Shown here: positions 31,554-42,941 of the stretch, in pieces
Layout of the letters: each line of letters begins with the position of its first letter
Numbering within the stretch: the stretch's first letter is position 1
Origin: Sporobolomyces roseus
Lineage: Eukaryota; Basidiomycota; Microbotryomycetes; Sporidiobolales; Sporidiobolaceae
Reading direction: 5' to 3'
Length of the DNA: 64,000 nucleotides
Assembly: GCA_016617785.1 (NCBI GenBank)
Contig: JADILM010000009.1
Span: 310,001 to 374,000, forward strand
Program-made: the position numbers and the translations under genes
The notes under the pieces: model-generated
What the model saw: the letters and a program-made list of their open reading frames with translations, nothing else
What the model was told of the DNA's origin: nothing
The model's database searches: none

Positions 31554-34343
31554 ATGGGTAAACGCAAAGGTACACCCTCGAAATCGACGAACGAATCTCC
31601 TCGACCTTCTTCCCCTTCTCGTTCTCCATCTAAACCTTCTCCGCCTTCAAGTCCAACACTCTCTGCCACAGAAAGTGAAACTGGTACAGAAACAGAAGAG
31701 GATGATTCATTCATGGATGCAGATGGACCTTCAACAGCTACAAACTCGGAGAATGGAGATGATGATGAACAATCTCAAGTGGAGCCACATCTTGCAACTC
31801 AAAACAGCGATACAAACGAGGTAGAAACGAATGGTGCATCCCCGAGTACTCCTACAAGATCGAGATCCCCTTCTTCCCTTTCCAAACGACTCTCCTCAAC
31901 TTCGCTCAATTCTCCTCTTCCCTCTCAATCCGAATCAACCGATGCCCTTTCCCCTCTCTCCTCGATACCGCAATCCTCCTCTTCGACTTATTCTAGACCA
32001 GCTCGTCCATTCTCCCTCTCATCAGAACCCGATACTCCTACAACTCCCTCCCATTTCTCCTCGTCGACCCATTCAACTCCCTCCCCAAAGAAACCCTCTA
32101 CATTCCCTGTTTCTCCTTCTTCCTCTTCAACAGGTGTAGTAGGTGTCCCTCCAGGTTCCCCAAGTTTGACTCAACAAGTCTGGAGAAACTCTATGGGACT
32201 CCCACCGTCCCCTGTAGCTCCCGTCGGATTCCCTTCCTCCTCCTCCTCCTCTTCAGCAACTCCTCGAGGCTTAGTAGATGTCAATTTGACGGAACCATCG
32301 GAAGATGGACGTCCACCTCGAATCTCGACTAAATTAGATTTTGCGTCTGCTCCTTCTGCACAAACTAGTCCTACTTCCACGTTCAAGAGTCAAGCTATCG
32401 AGGAAGCTTTCGCGAGGGTCAGAGAAGAGAGTGAGGCGAAAGCAAAGGAGAAGGGATTGGAGGGCGGTGAAGAGGAGGAGGGAGAGATGGTGGATTGGGA
32501 TTTCTGGGGGAGAGTTATGAGCGACTATGAAGAGGTCGCTAGAACACAACGTGCGTCTTGTTTCTCTCGTGACACCACCGGCTTCTTCGATGCTGATGTC
32601 TTGCAGAGTTTGTTCCACAGCGAGGGAATTGAGTAAAGCTATTCAAAGAGGGATTCCTCAATCTCTACGAGGAATGACTTGGCAATTAATGGCGTACGTT
32701 CGCATCCTCTCGCCATCTGAAAGCTCCTTTACATGTGCTGATGGCGATGAGGGCACACGTACAGAGCAGCGAAAGATCCAACTTTAGAGATGGTTTATCA
32801 AGAATTGTTACACCAAACTTCATCTCACGAGAAATCGATTGCGAGGGATCTATCGAGAACGTTCCCGAAATTGGAATACTTCATGGATGAGAAAGGAGTT
32901 GGTCAAGAGAATCTGTAAGCTACTCTCGGTTTTGAGAGCTTGAAACAGGGAGAACTGATGAGGTTTCGAGGGAGACTAGGTTCAACGTGGTGAAAGCTTA
33001 TAGTCTGTATGATGAGGAAGTTGGATATACTCAAGGCTTACAATTCATCGTTGGACCTCTGTTACTCAACGCAAGCGCCCTCCCGTCTCCTCTCTCCGGC
33101 CTTAAAGATTCAAACTGATCACGTATCCTTGGTCTCGTAGATGCCAGATGAAGAAACCTTCTGCGTTCTTGTCCGACTCATGAAGTCTTACGACCTCCGA
33201 TCGCACTACACCCCAAACATGCCAGGACTACAATTACGGCTCTTCCAATTCGATCGATTAGTCGAAGAACTCCTGCCAGGAGTGTTCTTGCATATGCTGA
33301 GACAAGGTGTCAAGAGTAGTATGTATGCTAGTCAATGGTTCCTTACACTATTCGGGTACGCTCTCTTCCTCTCCTCTTCGAAGAGAAGGAAGCTGATGAA
33401 GGATTTGAGAACAGGTATCGATTCCCGTTGGAATTGGTTAGCGCAGTGTTCGATCTTGTGTTCGCAGAGGGAGTCGAAGCGATCTTCAGATTTGCGATTG
33501 CTTTGATCAAGAGGAACGAGGACGTCTTATTGAAGCTCGAGTTTGAGGATTTGATCGAATTCCTCAAGAATGGTTTGTTCGAGGTTTACGCTGTAAGTCA
33601 CTGGGACTCCTCTCATCACTGCTTACTAGGACTGATGACCGGTCTTTTGCGACTACAGCCTACGAGGGAAGAGAAGGAAAAGAATGAGAAAGCTCCTTAT
33701 AAAGTTCGAGATTTCGTTCGAGAAGCTTTGCAAGTCCGAATCACTCCTATGATGCTTGTACGTTCTTCTCGACATCACTCGATGCTTCTCTCCCATGTAC
33801 TGAAAGTTCGGACGGTCGAGCGTAGGATCAATTCGGTGAAGAATGGTCGACCCTCCTCGCAGCTCAAACAGCTCACACGGCAGAACTCGACGCACTACGG
33901 AAAGCGAATCTACAACTGAGCTTACAAGTACGACAGCTTGAAGGAAGCCTGAGTCAGATCAATCTCGAACATTGCGAACTAGTGAAACAAGTTGTGAAAG
34001 CTCGTTTGGAGAGGGAAGAATTGGAGGATGAATTGGTCAAATGTACGTCAACTCCCTCTTTCAGTGTCGAGGTCGCGTGATTGATGGATTCGTGAGAATG
34101 ATAGATAAAATTGCATTCGCCAATGCGGAATTCAAGGCTGCTTCAGATCGAGCATCGATGTCTCCCCTTTCCTTACGGAGACAGTCGGAGCTGTCGATCG
34201 CTAGCGCAACATCGAACAGTAGCAGCAGCGGAGGAGGAGGAGGGTATGGGAATGGGTACAACGGAGAATCGAGAATGCAAGGAGAGAGAGGGAACAGCTA
34301 TAGTTCGGGAATGAGTAGCAGGAGTGGAAGTATGGGTTACTAG
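31554..34343 (+). CDS. TBC-domain Rab GTPase-activating protein (Gyp5/EVI5-type)
   Basis: Accelerates GTP hydrolysis by Rab GTPases in membrane traffic. Exons 31554-32550, 32621-32693, 32765-32914, 32980-33070, 33141-33355, 33415-33592, 33659-33757, 33826-34042 and 34105-34343 close to 752 residues. A disordered Ser-rich region fills about residues 1-310. The TBC domain starts at [20 protein letters not shown] and has both catalytic fingers: [10 protein letters not shown] (Arg) and [10 protein letters not shown] (Gln). A coiled coil ([15 protein letters not shown] onward) and a Gly/Ser tail follow, as in Gyp5/EVI5 proteins. Intron 4 (33071-33140) uses a GC donor (GCAAGC). The last exon forms the inner edge of the right arm. 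Confidence 0.9.
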
Positions 34344-34733
34344 ATTGCTTTCGACTGTTATTGTCTTTATCGCTCTCCCTCGCTCGCTGTCTTTGAGACC
34401 CTTTGACCTCGTTTCTTTCGTTTTGCAGTTTGTCCGTATTCTTGTTTTCCCCTCTTGGTCTCAACTTTGCATAGTTCATATGTCTTGCAGTCTATTGTGT
34501 TCACGCGCAGTCTTGTGTCAAGCTCATCCTTCAGTCTGCTCGTAAGCGAGTGCTCGCAACTCGATACCCGCGAAAACATGGGAGTAGTGTAAAGTTTCAT
34601 CATTTCCTAGAAAACATTCTCGATCCCTGCCGTTTTTAACGGACCAAGCTAAACCTTCGACAGCACCTTACAAAGCTTTTGATCCTTCCTATCGAACGAC
34701 TATTCCCCGAGATCCTGAAGTTTCGAATTCTTT
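34344..34733. other. 3' flanks of TBC gene and F-box gene 7
   Basis: Convergent 3' region. Its first 170 bases resemble the flank of the TBC relic at 28.0-28.17 kb in reverse, for example the shared TTTCGTTTTGCAGTTT. No gene. Confidence 0.5.
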
Positions 34734-36181
34734 TCAAGGCCAACCATACGGTAAGGGAACGTAACCTCGGTCGGTGTGCATGCCGACAAGCTTGAAGTCT
34801 GGTACGCTCTCTGCATCATATTCTCCACCTATGACACGAGGCGAGTCGAGGATGAACGCGTTGAATCGATGCAAATGCGTGACGGGGAGCAATTCAAGTT
34901 TAATCCTAGCTTCGATACAGAGTTGCTTGAGGTTGCCTTGAGCTCCCTTGGGGAGTCCAGGACTCCTACGGATAGAACGGGGAAGACGGGTCATAGAGAT
35001 ATGCTTGAGGAAGGGGTAAGGAGAAGAGGTTTTCGAAGGAAGGAGTGAGCGCCAATCGATAGTTTCGTCGTTCTTCGGGCCGAAGGTGAAGGATTCGATC
35101 GAACGAGGCAAGTTGGCGAAGATCGTTTCGTGAATATCGTAAAGCTGAAGCGAGAGAGGCGAACCAATCTTGAGAATCTTGATCTCAACTTCCTTGACCG
35201 AGACGAGTACCTTTCGCATGCGAGCGATCATTACTCGATCCGCTTCATCGTTCAAGAGATTGTGTGTCGCACGCTTAGGAGTTGAGATCCAGAGGGAAAG
35301 GGAGCGAAGTTGGGTGAAGGTTGCGAAAGAAGGGAGATCCGAATCGGAAGTAAGCGAGAGAGACAAGCTGATGAGAGAGGTGACGGAAGTGCTGAGAAGG
35401 GAGAAAAGGATGCGAGGGTCGGGAAGTTCGAGCGCGACAAGGCGTCTGAGGCGGAAAACTGGGTTGAACTCTGCGATAGTCTTGAGGTTCGGAAGATTCA
35501 CGACGAGGGTCTCGAGACGAGGAAGACTGGAAGCAATGAGCTTAATGTCTCGCATGCTCAAGTTGACGTGAGGGAGTTCAAGGCGAAGAAGTTGCGGTTG
35601 AGAGTTAACGACAACTTTGAGGATGGGTGAATTTGCTGGCGGGCTGACAGAAGTAGGATTCCAGCGAGTGCGGATGGTATGAAGGTTGTTCAATGATCGG
35701 AATAACTTGTCGAGGTCGAGATCGTCGAGTTCTCCCATACGATGCCTCGCGAAGGAAATCCTGAGAGTTTGGATGAATTGATTGTGCTCTCGTGCGATGA
35801 CCAACGTACTGTCCTTCTCGGCGTGTGACAATCTGAAACCATAGTCGAGGCAGAAGTCGCGATAGAGGAGAGGTCGTACGATGGCTTGAATGACTTTGTT
35901 CACGCGAGAGAGGCGAGCAAGATCTAGATTCCTTTCGCGGCCAGCACTCTGACTGGAGACTGTCTCAAGGATCATCTCCGCCAGCTCGTGGGGAAGGGAG
36001 AAGAGTGGGAAGATGCAAGTCGGAGATTGAGCGGAAGAGGGCGACGGAGAAGGTGAAGGTGAGCTGCAACACCGCCAGGGGTCAGTCAAGACATACGAGT
36101 AGCTCGTATAGGGACCACATACGACTCGGGACTTCCTCCGAGGCTCAAGCGTTCGAGTTGTAGGGTTGAAGAGAGTTCCAT
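34734..36181 (-). CDS. F-box protein 7 (pair C, right copy, intact)
   Basis: Exon 1 36181-36123 encodes MELSSTLQLERLSLGGSPES; exon 2 36063-34734 gives a total of 462 residues. The box reads SLPHELAEMILETVS with ARLSRVNKVIQAIVRPLLYRD. It pairs with F-box protein 6 across the spacer and shares the C-terminal block THLHRFNAFILDSPRV and the central RSIESFTFGPKNDETIDW motif, but overall divergence is large. Both copies keep full frames and the same 59-nt first exon, which argues that both are functional. Confidence 0.8.
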
Positions 36182-36686
36182 CTTGAAAGAGCTGTAGTGA
36201 CTGTTTGAGGATTCGAGAAGGGCTGAGATTGCTGTGACAGTGTTCTTGAATGTGTTCCGAGTCGAGAGGGCGAGTTCAAAGCAGATCTCGAGATTGAGGT
36301 GAGAGGGAAGAAGGAAACTCTTCGAATCGCTACAAAGTTCAAACCCATCGCCTCCTGAGATCATCGACAAGGTTCCTCTACTCTCTCTCCACGTTGCATA
36401 GATCAAGGTCTGATTTCGAGAGCCGTTCAAAAGACGAGATTAGAACGAATACTGGAAATTTCGCAAAGAGAGTCAAAGTCGACACTTTGATTTCGCATCG
36501 ATGAGAAGACAGGTAGCCGACAGTCAATCCAGCAAACGAAGCTACAGTACCGTCCTCCCGCCTACTGAGCCCGACGAACCCCTCCTACTCTCCCTCCTCC
36601 TTCAAAACGTCTCATTTCCGTTTTCTCCCCCTCGACCGTCCAGCTTCTGTCGTTCTTCCAATCCTCCATGTTTCTCCCTTTCCAAA
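36182..36686. other. intergenic; duplicated promoter of F-box gene 7
   Basis: Upstream region of F-box gene 7, matching that of gene 6 in reverse, followed by the 3' flank of F-box gene 8. A frame on the plus strand through 37121 is the antisense shadow of gene 8. Confidence 0.45.
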
Positions 36687-38236
36687 TCATTCATCTTCTT
36701 CTTCCACACCTTCTTGCTCGTCCTCATCTTCATCCTCCTCGTAATCGGATCGGAACTCGTCCAGTTCTTCAGAATCGTAATCTTCTCCCCAAGATCCTGC
36801 GCCCCACTCCCCCTCGTCGTCCCCATCGACTTCTACATCCTCGCAGTAAGGTTCCAGCTCAAAGTACGGAGTGATCAATTCGGGCGAGGATGCACAGTGT
36901 GCAACGATAAAGATCCCGAGTTCTTCGTCCAGTTCATTCAGTTTCCTTCGAAGCCATGTATTCGACACCGGCAGGGTGTACGCGTCGAGACCATCAGAAG
37001 AATAGATTGTGATCTTCTGAAGGTTGGTGAGGCGGCCATCCCGTACTGCTTTAACGACCTCCCGATAATTGACTCCTTTCGGATCGAGGAATTCGGAGAC
37101 GGTACCAAAGTGACGAAGTGAGGGAGGAAGGCTTGTGAGCAGGAGGTGAGGCACGATAGCATCCGGAATGTGTTGATCTTCGACCGTGATGGATAGTGTT
37201 TTGAGAGGAAGAGACTGGGTTGATTCGATGATCATTCGGATTTGTATCACGAAGAGTTCGATTCGAAGTTGGCGCGTCCGATCCATTCCTCCATCTTGAT
37301 TCAGTTCGCCTGAGTCTAGAGTGCGATCGAAGTCGTCCTCGATTTTGATTCGGAGAGTGTCGAGATTCTTGAGTTGTCGTAGGTTGAAGTCCGCATGGTC
37401 GGGGCTGACAGCGAATGCGAGACTGGTGAGACTGGTCCAGGAAGAATGTAAGATGCTCTCAAAGGTTGTCCTCTTCAGCGTTGAGTGCGAGACGAAGCGA
37501 CGTAATCTGAAATCGAGTTTATCATTCGATGATGGGAGATTGTCATCCGCGAATTCATCGAAACGTCCGATGAGGGTCTCCAACTTTTTGAAGGCGCCCA
37601 ACGACTTCCGTTGACGAGACGATGAGAGCGTGCTGGTTCGCATAATGAGGTTCCTGAGCCTCGGTTGATGCTCCTGAATCGCTTGTAAGAGCTCTTCTTC
37701 CGACCCATCCTCCGATCCCCGGATCTCAATCGAGTCGACAGCTTCCAGTCGCGCGAGAAGGCCCGGAATCAGCGTCTTTTCGAGGTTTGTAGCGTCCTCC
37801 ATCAAGATGCGAATTCCCTTGACTACATCCGAGCAATGTTTGACGGTGCGAAGAGTACTGAGGAGTCGACCCATTTGTGACGAAGGTTCTTCATAATCTG
37901 CCCAAAAGTCGAGGTCGACCTGGTGATAAAGGAGAGGACGAGCGATTTCGAGGAAGTGATGATTGACGAGACAGAGTCGAGCGAGAGAAGCGGCGCGGGC
38001 ATTGTAGGGATGTGAAGGAAGTGATTCAAAGATGTGGGTGATGAGTTCGGGAGGCAAGGAGTTGAAGGAGGGAGGGAAACGAGAATCGGAAGGAGGAGGA
38101 GAGGAAGAGCGAGGAGAGCTGCGAGATCCACGAAGATCAGTTCAATTCACACTCACTATAGAGAAAAGGCTACACACGATTGCTCAGCGTCTCCAAGGCT
38201 CATCTGTTCGAGTTGTAAGGTTGAAGAGAGTTCCAT
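36687..38236 (-). CDS. F-box protein 8 (pair B, right copy, intact)
   Basis: Exons 38236-38178 (leader matching MELSSTLQLEQMSLGDAEQS) and 38118-36687 give 496 residues. After DSRFPPSFNSLPPELITHIF come ARLCLVNHHFLEIARPLLYHQ and a long leucine-rich body, then an acidic tail (DYEEDEDEDEQEG). It is the intact counterpart of the frameshifted F-box gene 5, with HSSWTSLTSLAF at the point where the left copy loses 5 nt. Promoter sequence up to about 350 bases upstream is also conserved between the two arms. Confidence 0.82.
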
Positions 38237-38487
38237 CTTGAACGATTTGTAATGAGCGGGTGAGGACTCGAGAACGCGAGTATTTAATCGAGTGTTCTCA
38301 AGTGATTGAGCGAGTGACAAGAGAATTCCGATAGTGTAGTGAGAGGAAGGAAAGGGAAAGGTTGGGGAAAGGTGAATCGCAGAAAATTTCAGAGTTGAAT
38401 AACTCGCTCAAACGGCTCCCTAGATGTAAGCAGCGTTCCACTCGTAGAAGAGCTCACAGAGTGAGCCTCCATCGTTGAAAAGGTTGA

Positions 38488-38937
38488 AAGGAGGATGTAA
38501 AGTCGAAAAACCCGATATTTCCTTCGTTTCGCACGACAACCACTCGCGTCTCTCTCGATACGACTCTCCGATATAGTCACGTCTTTGATCCAGAAATAGT
38601 AGCAAAAGTTCACCTTACTTTCGTTTCTCCTCTTTACAAATCAATCGACCAAGATCCTCGTCTCTCTCCCTTCCCTCGTTCGAGCCCTACAGCCAGCCGC
38701 CCTTCCGGATCTTCTCGTCTTCGAGCCTGTACTAATCCAGATTGCGGTGTCTTGGAAGGAAGAGGTAGTTGGACAAAGAGGACCGACGAACGGGAAGATC
38801 GAGGAAGCGAGGTTTGGCTTGTCGAATTGCAGGAAGAGGGAAAATGGATGAGGCACGATAGGAGGAGGTGGAGCGTGGAGAATCTTGAGGATGTGGAGAT
38901 GTACTGGTGGGAGGAAGGGTCGTCGGAAGCGGGTTGA
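38488..38937 (+). other. conserved open frame without a start codon (gene X, right copy)
   Basis: The plus strand is open for 150 codons after a TGA, with no ATG. It reads TTTRVSLDTTLRYSHVFDPE, IVAKVHLTFVSPLYKSIDQD, then RLRACTNPDCGVLEGRGSW and EVWLVELQEEGKWMRHDRR, ending VEMYWWEEGSSEAG. The composition is that of a folded protein C-terminus. The region where the left copy has its ATG reads ATGTAAGC here. It may be a terminal exon of a gene whose first exon was lost, or a recent pseudogene. Function unknown. Confidence 0.45.
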
Positions 38938-39148
38938 TGGTAGAGTCTTAGAAACGATAGATATTGCGAGGAATGAAAAAGTGGTCGAGCGAGTCTTGCC
39001 AATTTCCAGCAGTTCCTCAACTTCCAAACTACTCCCTCTGACTCCATTATCTCCACATCCTCCCTTGTGAAGTCCGACGGTCCTCACATACTCCTTTCGT
39101 CAATTCGTAGAACGCTTCGTCACTTTCCTCCGCTTCCTCCAGCTTCCC

Positions 39149-40707
39149 CTACAAGTCCTCCGACAGGTGCTCCGACAGGTGCTCCGAAAGCGGAGCCGAG
39201 CGCTCGGCGGATTGATGGCTAGATGGGCGAGATGGAGGAAGTGGTGGAAATGGTGGAAATGGTGGAAATGGTGGAAATGGGGAAATGGACGAGGTGCAGA
39301 AGTCCGAAGAGGTTGAGGAAGTTTCGCTGCTATCTGAAGAATCAGAGGTCGAATCGGAATCGCTCGAGGAATTCTCCGGCTCCGTCGCGCTGTCTGTCTG
39401 CCAAGGGTCGAGGTCCAGTCTAGTGTCGATAACTGGCCTCCTTTTCCGAACGATGACAACCTGCACTCCGTGTTTCTTCCCGATTCGGCGGATTGCTGCC
39501 CTAATACCATAGAAAGGCTTGAAAGTGGTTGGAAGTACCGACAGGCGTTTGAGTTGGGGATAAGCGTTATTGCGAACTCCTTCGAACAAAAGATCCCGAT
39601 TGTTTCCGCGATCATCTAAGAAGGAGAAGGCTGCCGAGAGGTGGACGAGGGATGGGGGTAGGATGTCGAATAGAGGCGACTGACGGATGGCCCGCGAGAT
39701 GAGGGTATCTCGGGTTGAGATCGATAAGGTTTTCACCGGCAGTGACTGAATCGAGACGAGAGTCGGTCGCACAGTGACGGGGAGCAAATCGGCAAGACTT
39801 GCGACAAGTGGGTCTGTATCGTCGGTAGGGCGAAGTCTGAACGCAGGAGCTCTGACCAGGAGGAGTCGGGCATGAGTGAGATGACGGAGAGAGGAGAGGT
39901 CGAACGGTTCATCGATTGTGCTGATTTTGAAAGCGAGCGAGGTGAGGCTGGAGTGCGATGATGATAGAATCTGTTGAAGTAGAGAAGGGTGCTCGATGCG
40001 AGACGTAGCGACTAAACGGCGAAGTTTGCATATCGGTTTGAGGAGTTCCCTTCGATTCCGGTGGATGTACGAAGCCGCCGATGAAAGTGTCGAGGTTGCT
40101 GAGAGTAGAGAAGATCGAGGAGAACGTGTCGTGATCCAATGGCAGATTTGGAATCTCCAACCTTTTCAATCCCTTTTGATGCCTCAATATCGACTCGATG
40201 AAGACCTTGCCAAGTTCTTCAGGTCTCGTAGTCCACCAACTCGTACGAATCGAGAGTAGTGGGCCGAGCTGTGACAGAACATGGCTCAAGGCTACCATAT
40301 CGAGTTTTGCAGTGCCGACCTCAAAGAACGAAACTCTGAGCTCTTTGACTAGAGTCGAGCCCGTTCGAGTTGTCGTCAGGGTTCGGAACAAGTGGGGATA
40401 GGACTTGTGTTCATCTTCGAAATCCTCTTCGAGGTTGAGGTGAATGTCGGTGTAGAGGAGAGGTCGAGCGATAGAGAGGAAGAATTTGTTGACTAGACAG
40501 ATTCGGGCGAGGGAAGCGAAACGGGCTTTCGAGGGATGACGAGGGATGCTATCGAGGATAAGGGCGAGTGTTTCGGTCGGTAGGGAGGAGGGGGAAGCTG
40601 GTGGGAAAGAAGGGAGATTTGGAGGAGAGGAGCGAGACCTAGAGAGTGATTGAGGGTTAGCGCACGAAGATCAGAGGATAGTAATAGCGAACTTACGGCT
40701 CATCCAT
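39149..40707 (-). pseudogene. F-box protein 9 (pair A, right copy; frameshifted)
   Basis: Exon 1 40707-40697 (MDEP) and exon 2 from 40638 encode SLPTETLALILDSIPRHPSK, RICLVNKFFLSIARPLLYTD and LGKVFIESILRHQKGLKRLE. Near 40045-40070 the sequence is 5 nt shorter than the left copy and the frame is lost. The body then resumes in another frame (PICKLRRLVATS, later SLPVKTLSISTRDTL) to a stop at 39149. The end includes a short imperfect repeat of a His/Phe-coding 9-mer near 39240-39280 (antisense GGTGGAAAT). As read, only the N-terminal third could be translated. Confidence 0.75.
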
Positions 40708-41164
40708 CGAGCTGAAGCTTATCGTGGTCTTGAAGGAGTTTCGAGTTAAAGCTGAATGATGAAGAGTTGATGCGGGTGAACGACGCCTTCGGAGAGGGTG
40801 TCGACCTGTTTGATAGGCTTCTAAATATATTGTTGATCAGGACTAATGTTCGCGATTGATGATTGTCGAGTTGAGGGGAAGGAGAAGCGAGGTTTTCGAA
40901 ATCTCACCCAAAAATCAAGCGAGATCGTTTCGCAAGGGTGTCTCTTTCGACTAAATGGCAGACTTGATCAGGCTCAGTATGATGCTGCGTCATTCTCACG
41001 CTTTTCACTGCCCAATATGTCGCGAAAAAGAAGAGAAGAGTCTTTGGAAAGAAACAGAGAAAGATGCGAAGATGCGAGATTGTTACAACAATACCGGGTT
41101 CGAGAAATATCGACTCGCCTTCTCCACCATTCCATGCAGCCAGTACAGTAACTAAGCGAGCACC
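40708..41164. other. duplicated flank between F-box gene 9 and the broken methyltransferase
   Basis: Corresponds to 21346-21801 in reverse. Contains shadows only. Confidence 0.45.
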
Positions 41165-42412
41165 CTACAACTTGCGATACAACCTCAAGACAACCCTCGA
41201 ATTCTCCAATTTGACATGCATTCCCTTCCCACTCTCTTGGACATCTCGATTGTAAACATCTTCAGCACCTTCCGGCATCCTGAACCATTTCCCTTCTTCA
41301 CTCTTGACGATTTCCCACTTTGCTTCCCCTGCCGCTCCTCAACAAAGAGCATGGTCGAGTAATTGGCCGAGAGGATATGTTCTACCGCTTGTACCAATCG
41401 GGATCAAGGCGAGAGAAGCGGATTCGATGATGAGAAGATAAGAGTCTTTGGGAGCGGAAGCGGTGAGGGTGGAGAGGAAGCGAAGAGTCGAAGGTCGAGA
41501 TTGGAGGAGTAGTTCCGTGATGGTGAAACAGATTGTGACGAGTTTGAGCTTCGGTGAAGAGAGATCGAGGTTGAGTGGTGGCAGAGGTGAAGGAGCGGCG
41601 TTGGGATCGGCAGAGTAAGCGGCTAAGAGATCTCCTTGAACGAATTCCAATTCCATTTTCGTCTTTCCTCCTTCACCAATCTCAGTCAAACTCTTCCACT
41701 CCTCCTTCATCCCTTCATCCATCTTGCTCACGAGTTCTCCCCAACTCCCTTGATCGATAGCTTGAATCTTGATCTTTGGTCTCGATTCTTCCGGGATCTC
41801 ATCGTTCGCACTTCCTAGAATGCATCCCAAAGCGATGATCTCCGCTCCCGCTCCTGCTCCAATCATGATTACTTCGTGATCCTCGACCTTCGCCTTCACT
41901 TCGACCGGTTTCTCCTCCTCTTTCGACTCCTCTTCCTTCTTCTTCATTTCCCTTCTTCTCCTTTCCGCCGTAACATCCCTCGCTTCTTGTTCCTTCTCAT
42001 CCGTCTCCCATCCGAGAATAGCTCCAACATCCAACTCTCTGAATGCTCGCTCATACAAGACACTCCTAGCCGGAGTCCATCGAGCGAAATAAACTTCCCT
42101 CCAATTCTCTCCCTCTTCTCCCTCAGTTCCGAATGCAGCTAGATATTCTATGTTGTAAAGGAGTGATCTGACATGTTGCAGAGTAGGGGTGAAGGAGATG
42201 GGAAGTGAGTTGAGAGAGAACGGTTAGAAGCTGAGTAGTCGATGAGGAAAGGGCATAAGTTGGGTTGGACGATAGCGCAGTGGATGACTTGTTCGCTTTG
42301 GTTGTTTGTGGTCCTTTCGTACGCGTTGAAGTGTCGTCTCGGCTGAAGAGAGATCAAGATTAGGGGCAGATCGATGAGGGCGAGGAGAGCGAGGGGAACT
42401 CACACAGCTAGT
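41165..42412 (-). pseudogene. broken Bmt6-type methyltransferase copy
   Basis: Close copy of the gene at 20.05-21.35 kb, inactivated three ways. Exon 1 and promoter are missing: similarity stops exactly at the intron-1 donor. A 14-nt deletion near 42195 in the leading part of exon 2 shifts the frame. A GGA codon has become TGA at 41341-41339, after DHALC, cutting off the last ~57 residues. The SAM motif and most other residues are still unchanged, so the loss is recent relative to the F-box divergence. Confidence 0.85.
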
Positions 42413-42941
42413 CGCCAGTGACGCTAATCAGTCTACGCATCTCTGGATCTGTTCAAGAGCTCATTCGATTGATTTGAAGTGAGAAGGAGGCGTAGAAGAT
42501 TCGAACGACTTTTTTAACCAGAACCCCTCACTAGCAATCTCAAGCAAGCTCTCCGATGACGGCACAGGTCACTCATGAAGCTCCCCAGACTGTCTAGTGA
42601 CTGCCTCGAGTGACTCTGCTTCGTGATCGCTACTTTCTCGCTTGCGTCGTTCGCCTCTCCAAAGTCAAGCAACTCTCGACCGTGAAGCACAAGATGAGAA
42701 CCAGGAGACGACGTGATTAGCTCAGGACGGCAAGGTGGGGAGAATTGCGAAATCCAGCGGGTTTGAGACCTGCACTGTTTCACTCTCGACTTCTTCTGAG
42801 ACTAGCTCTCTGCTCTTCCTCCTCCATACCGCGCAGTAACCCTCCAGATAGTCTGCCTCATCTCCTCACCAAACCCGACTCCTATCGCCGCACCTCAGCG
42901 CACTCAGTGGCTCTCTGCATCGACGATTTCGCTCGGCAAGC
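42413..42941. promoter_or_regulatory. upstream region of unknown copy B
   Basis: Lies between the truncated methyltransferase and copy B. Just outside the arm edge, 42422-42447 (CGCTAATCAGTCT...GCATCTCT) resembles 49075-49098 upstream of F-box gene 10. No gene is supported. Confidence 0.35.

Larger units (their letters stand above)
34200..42412 (-). repeat. right arm of a large inverted duplication
   Basis: Reverse-complement counterpart of 20082-28312. From the spacer outward it contains the end of the intact TBC gene, F-box genes 7, 8 and 9, small gene X and a broken Bmt6-type gene. The outer edge is at the intron-1 donor of that broken gene (CTCACACAGCTAGT). Exon 1 and the promoter of the methyltransferase are missing beyond it. 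Confidence 0.85.

Noticed and set aside
28313..34199. Spacer as a mating-type or silent-cassette locus, suggested by its inverted flanks
   Set aside because: It holds UPRT, a Ser-rich protein and a Rab-GAP; no homeodomain, pheromone or receptor gene is present.
36501..37121. 206-codon plus-strand frame
   Set aside because: Mostly antisense to F-box gene 8, and a similar antisense frame occurs opposite gene 5, as expected for a coding shadow.
39240..39285. Microsatellite-like run of GGTGGAAAT units as a separate repeat feature
   Set aside because: It is a four-to-five-unit coding repeat (Pro/Phe) inside the broken F-box gene 9 and is described there.
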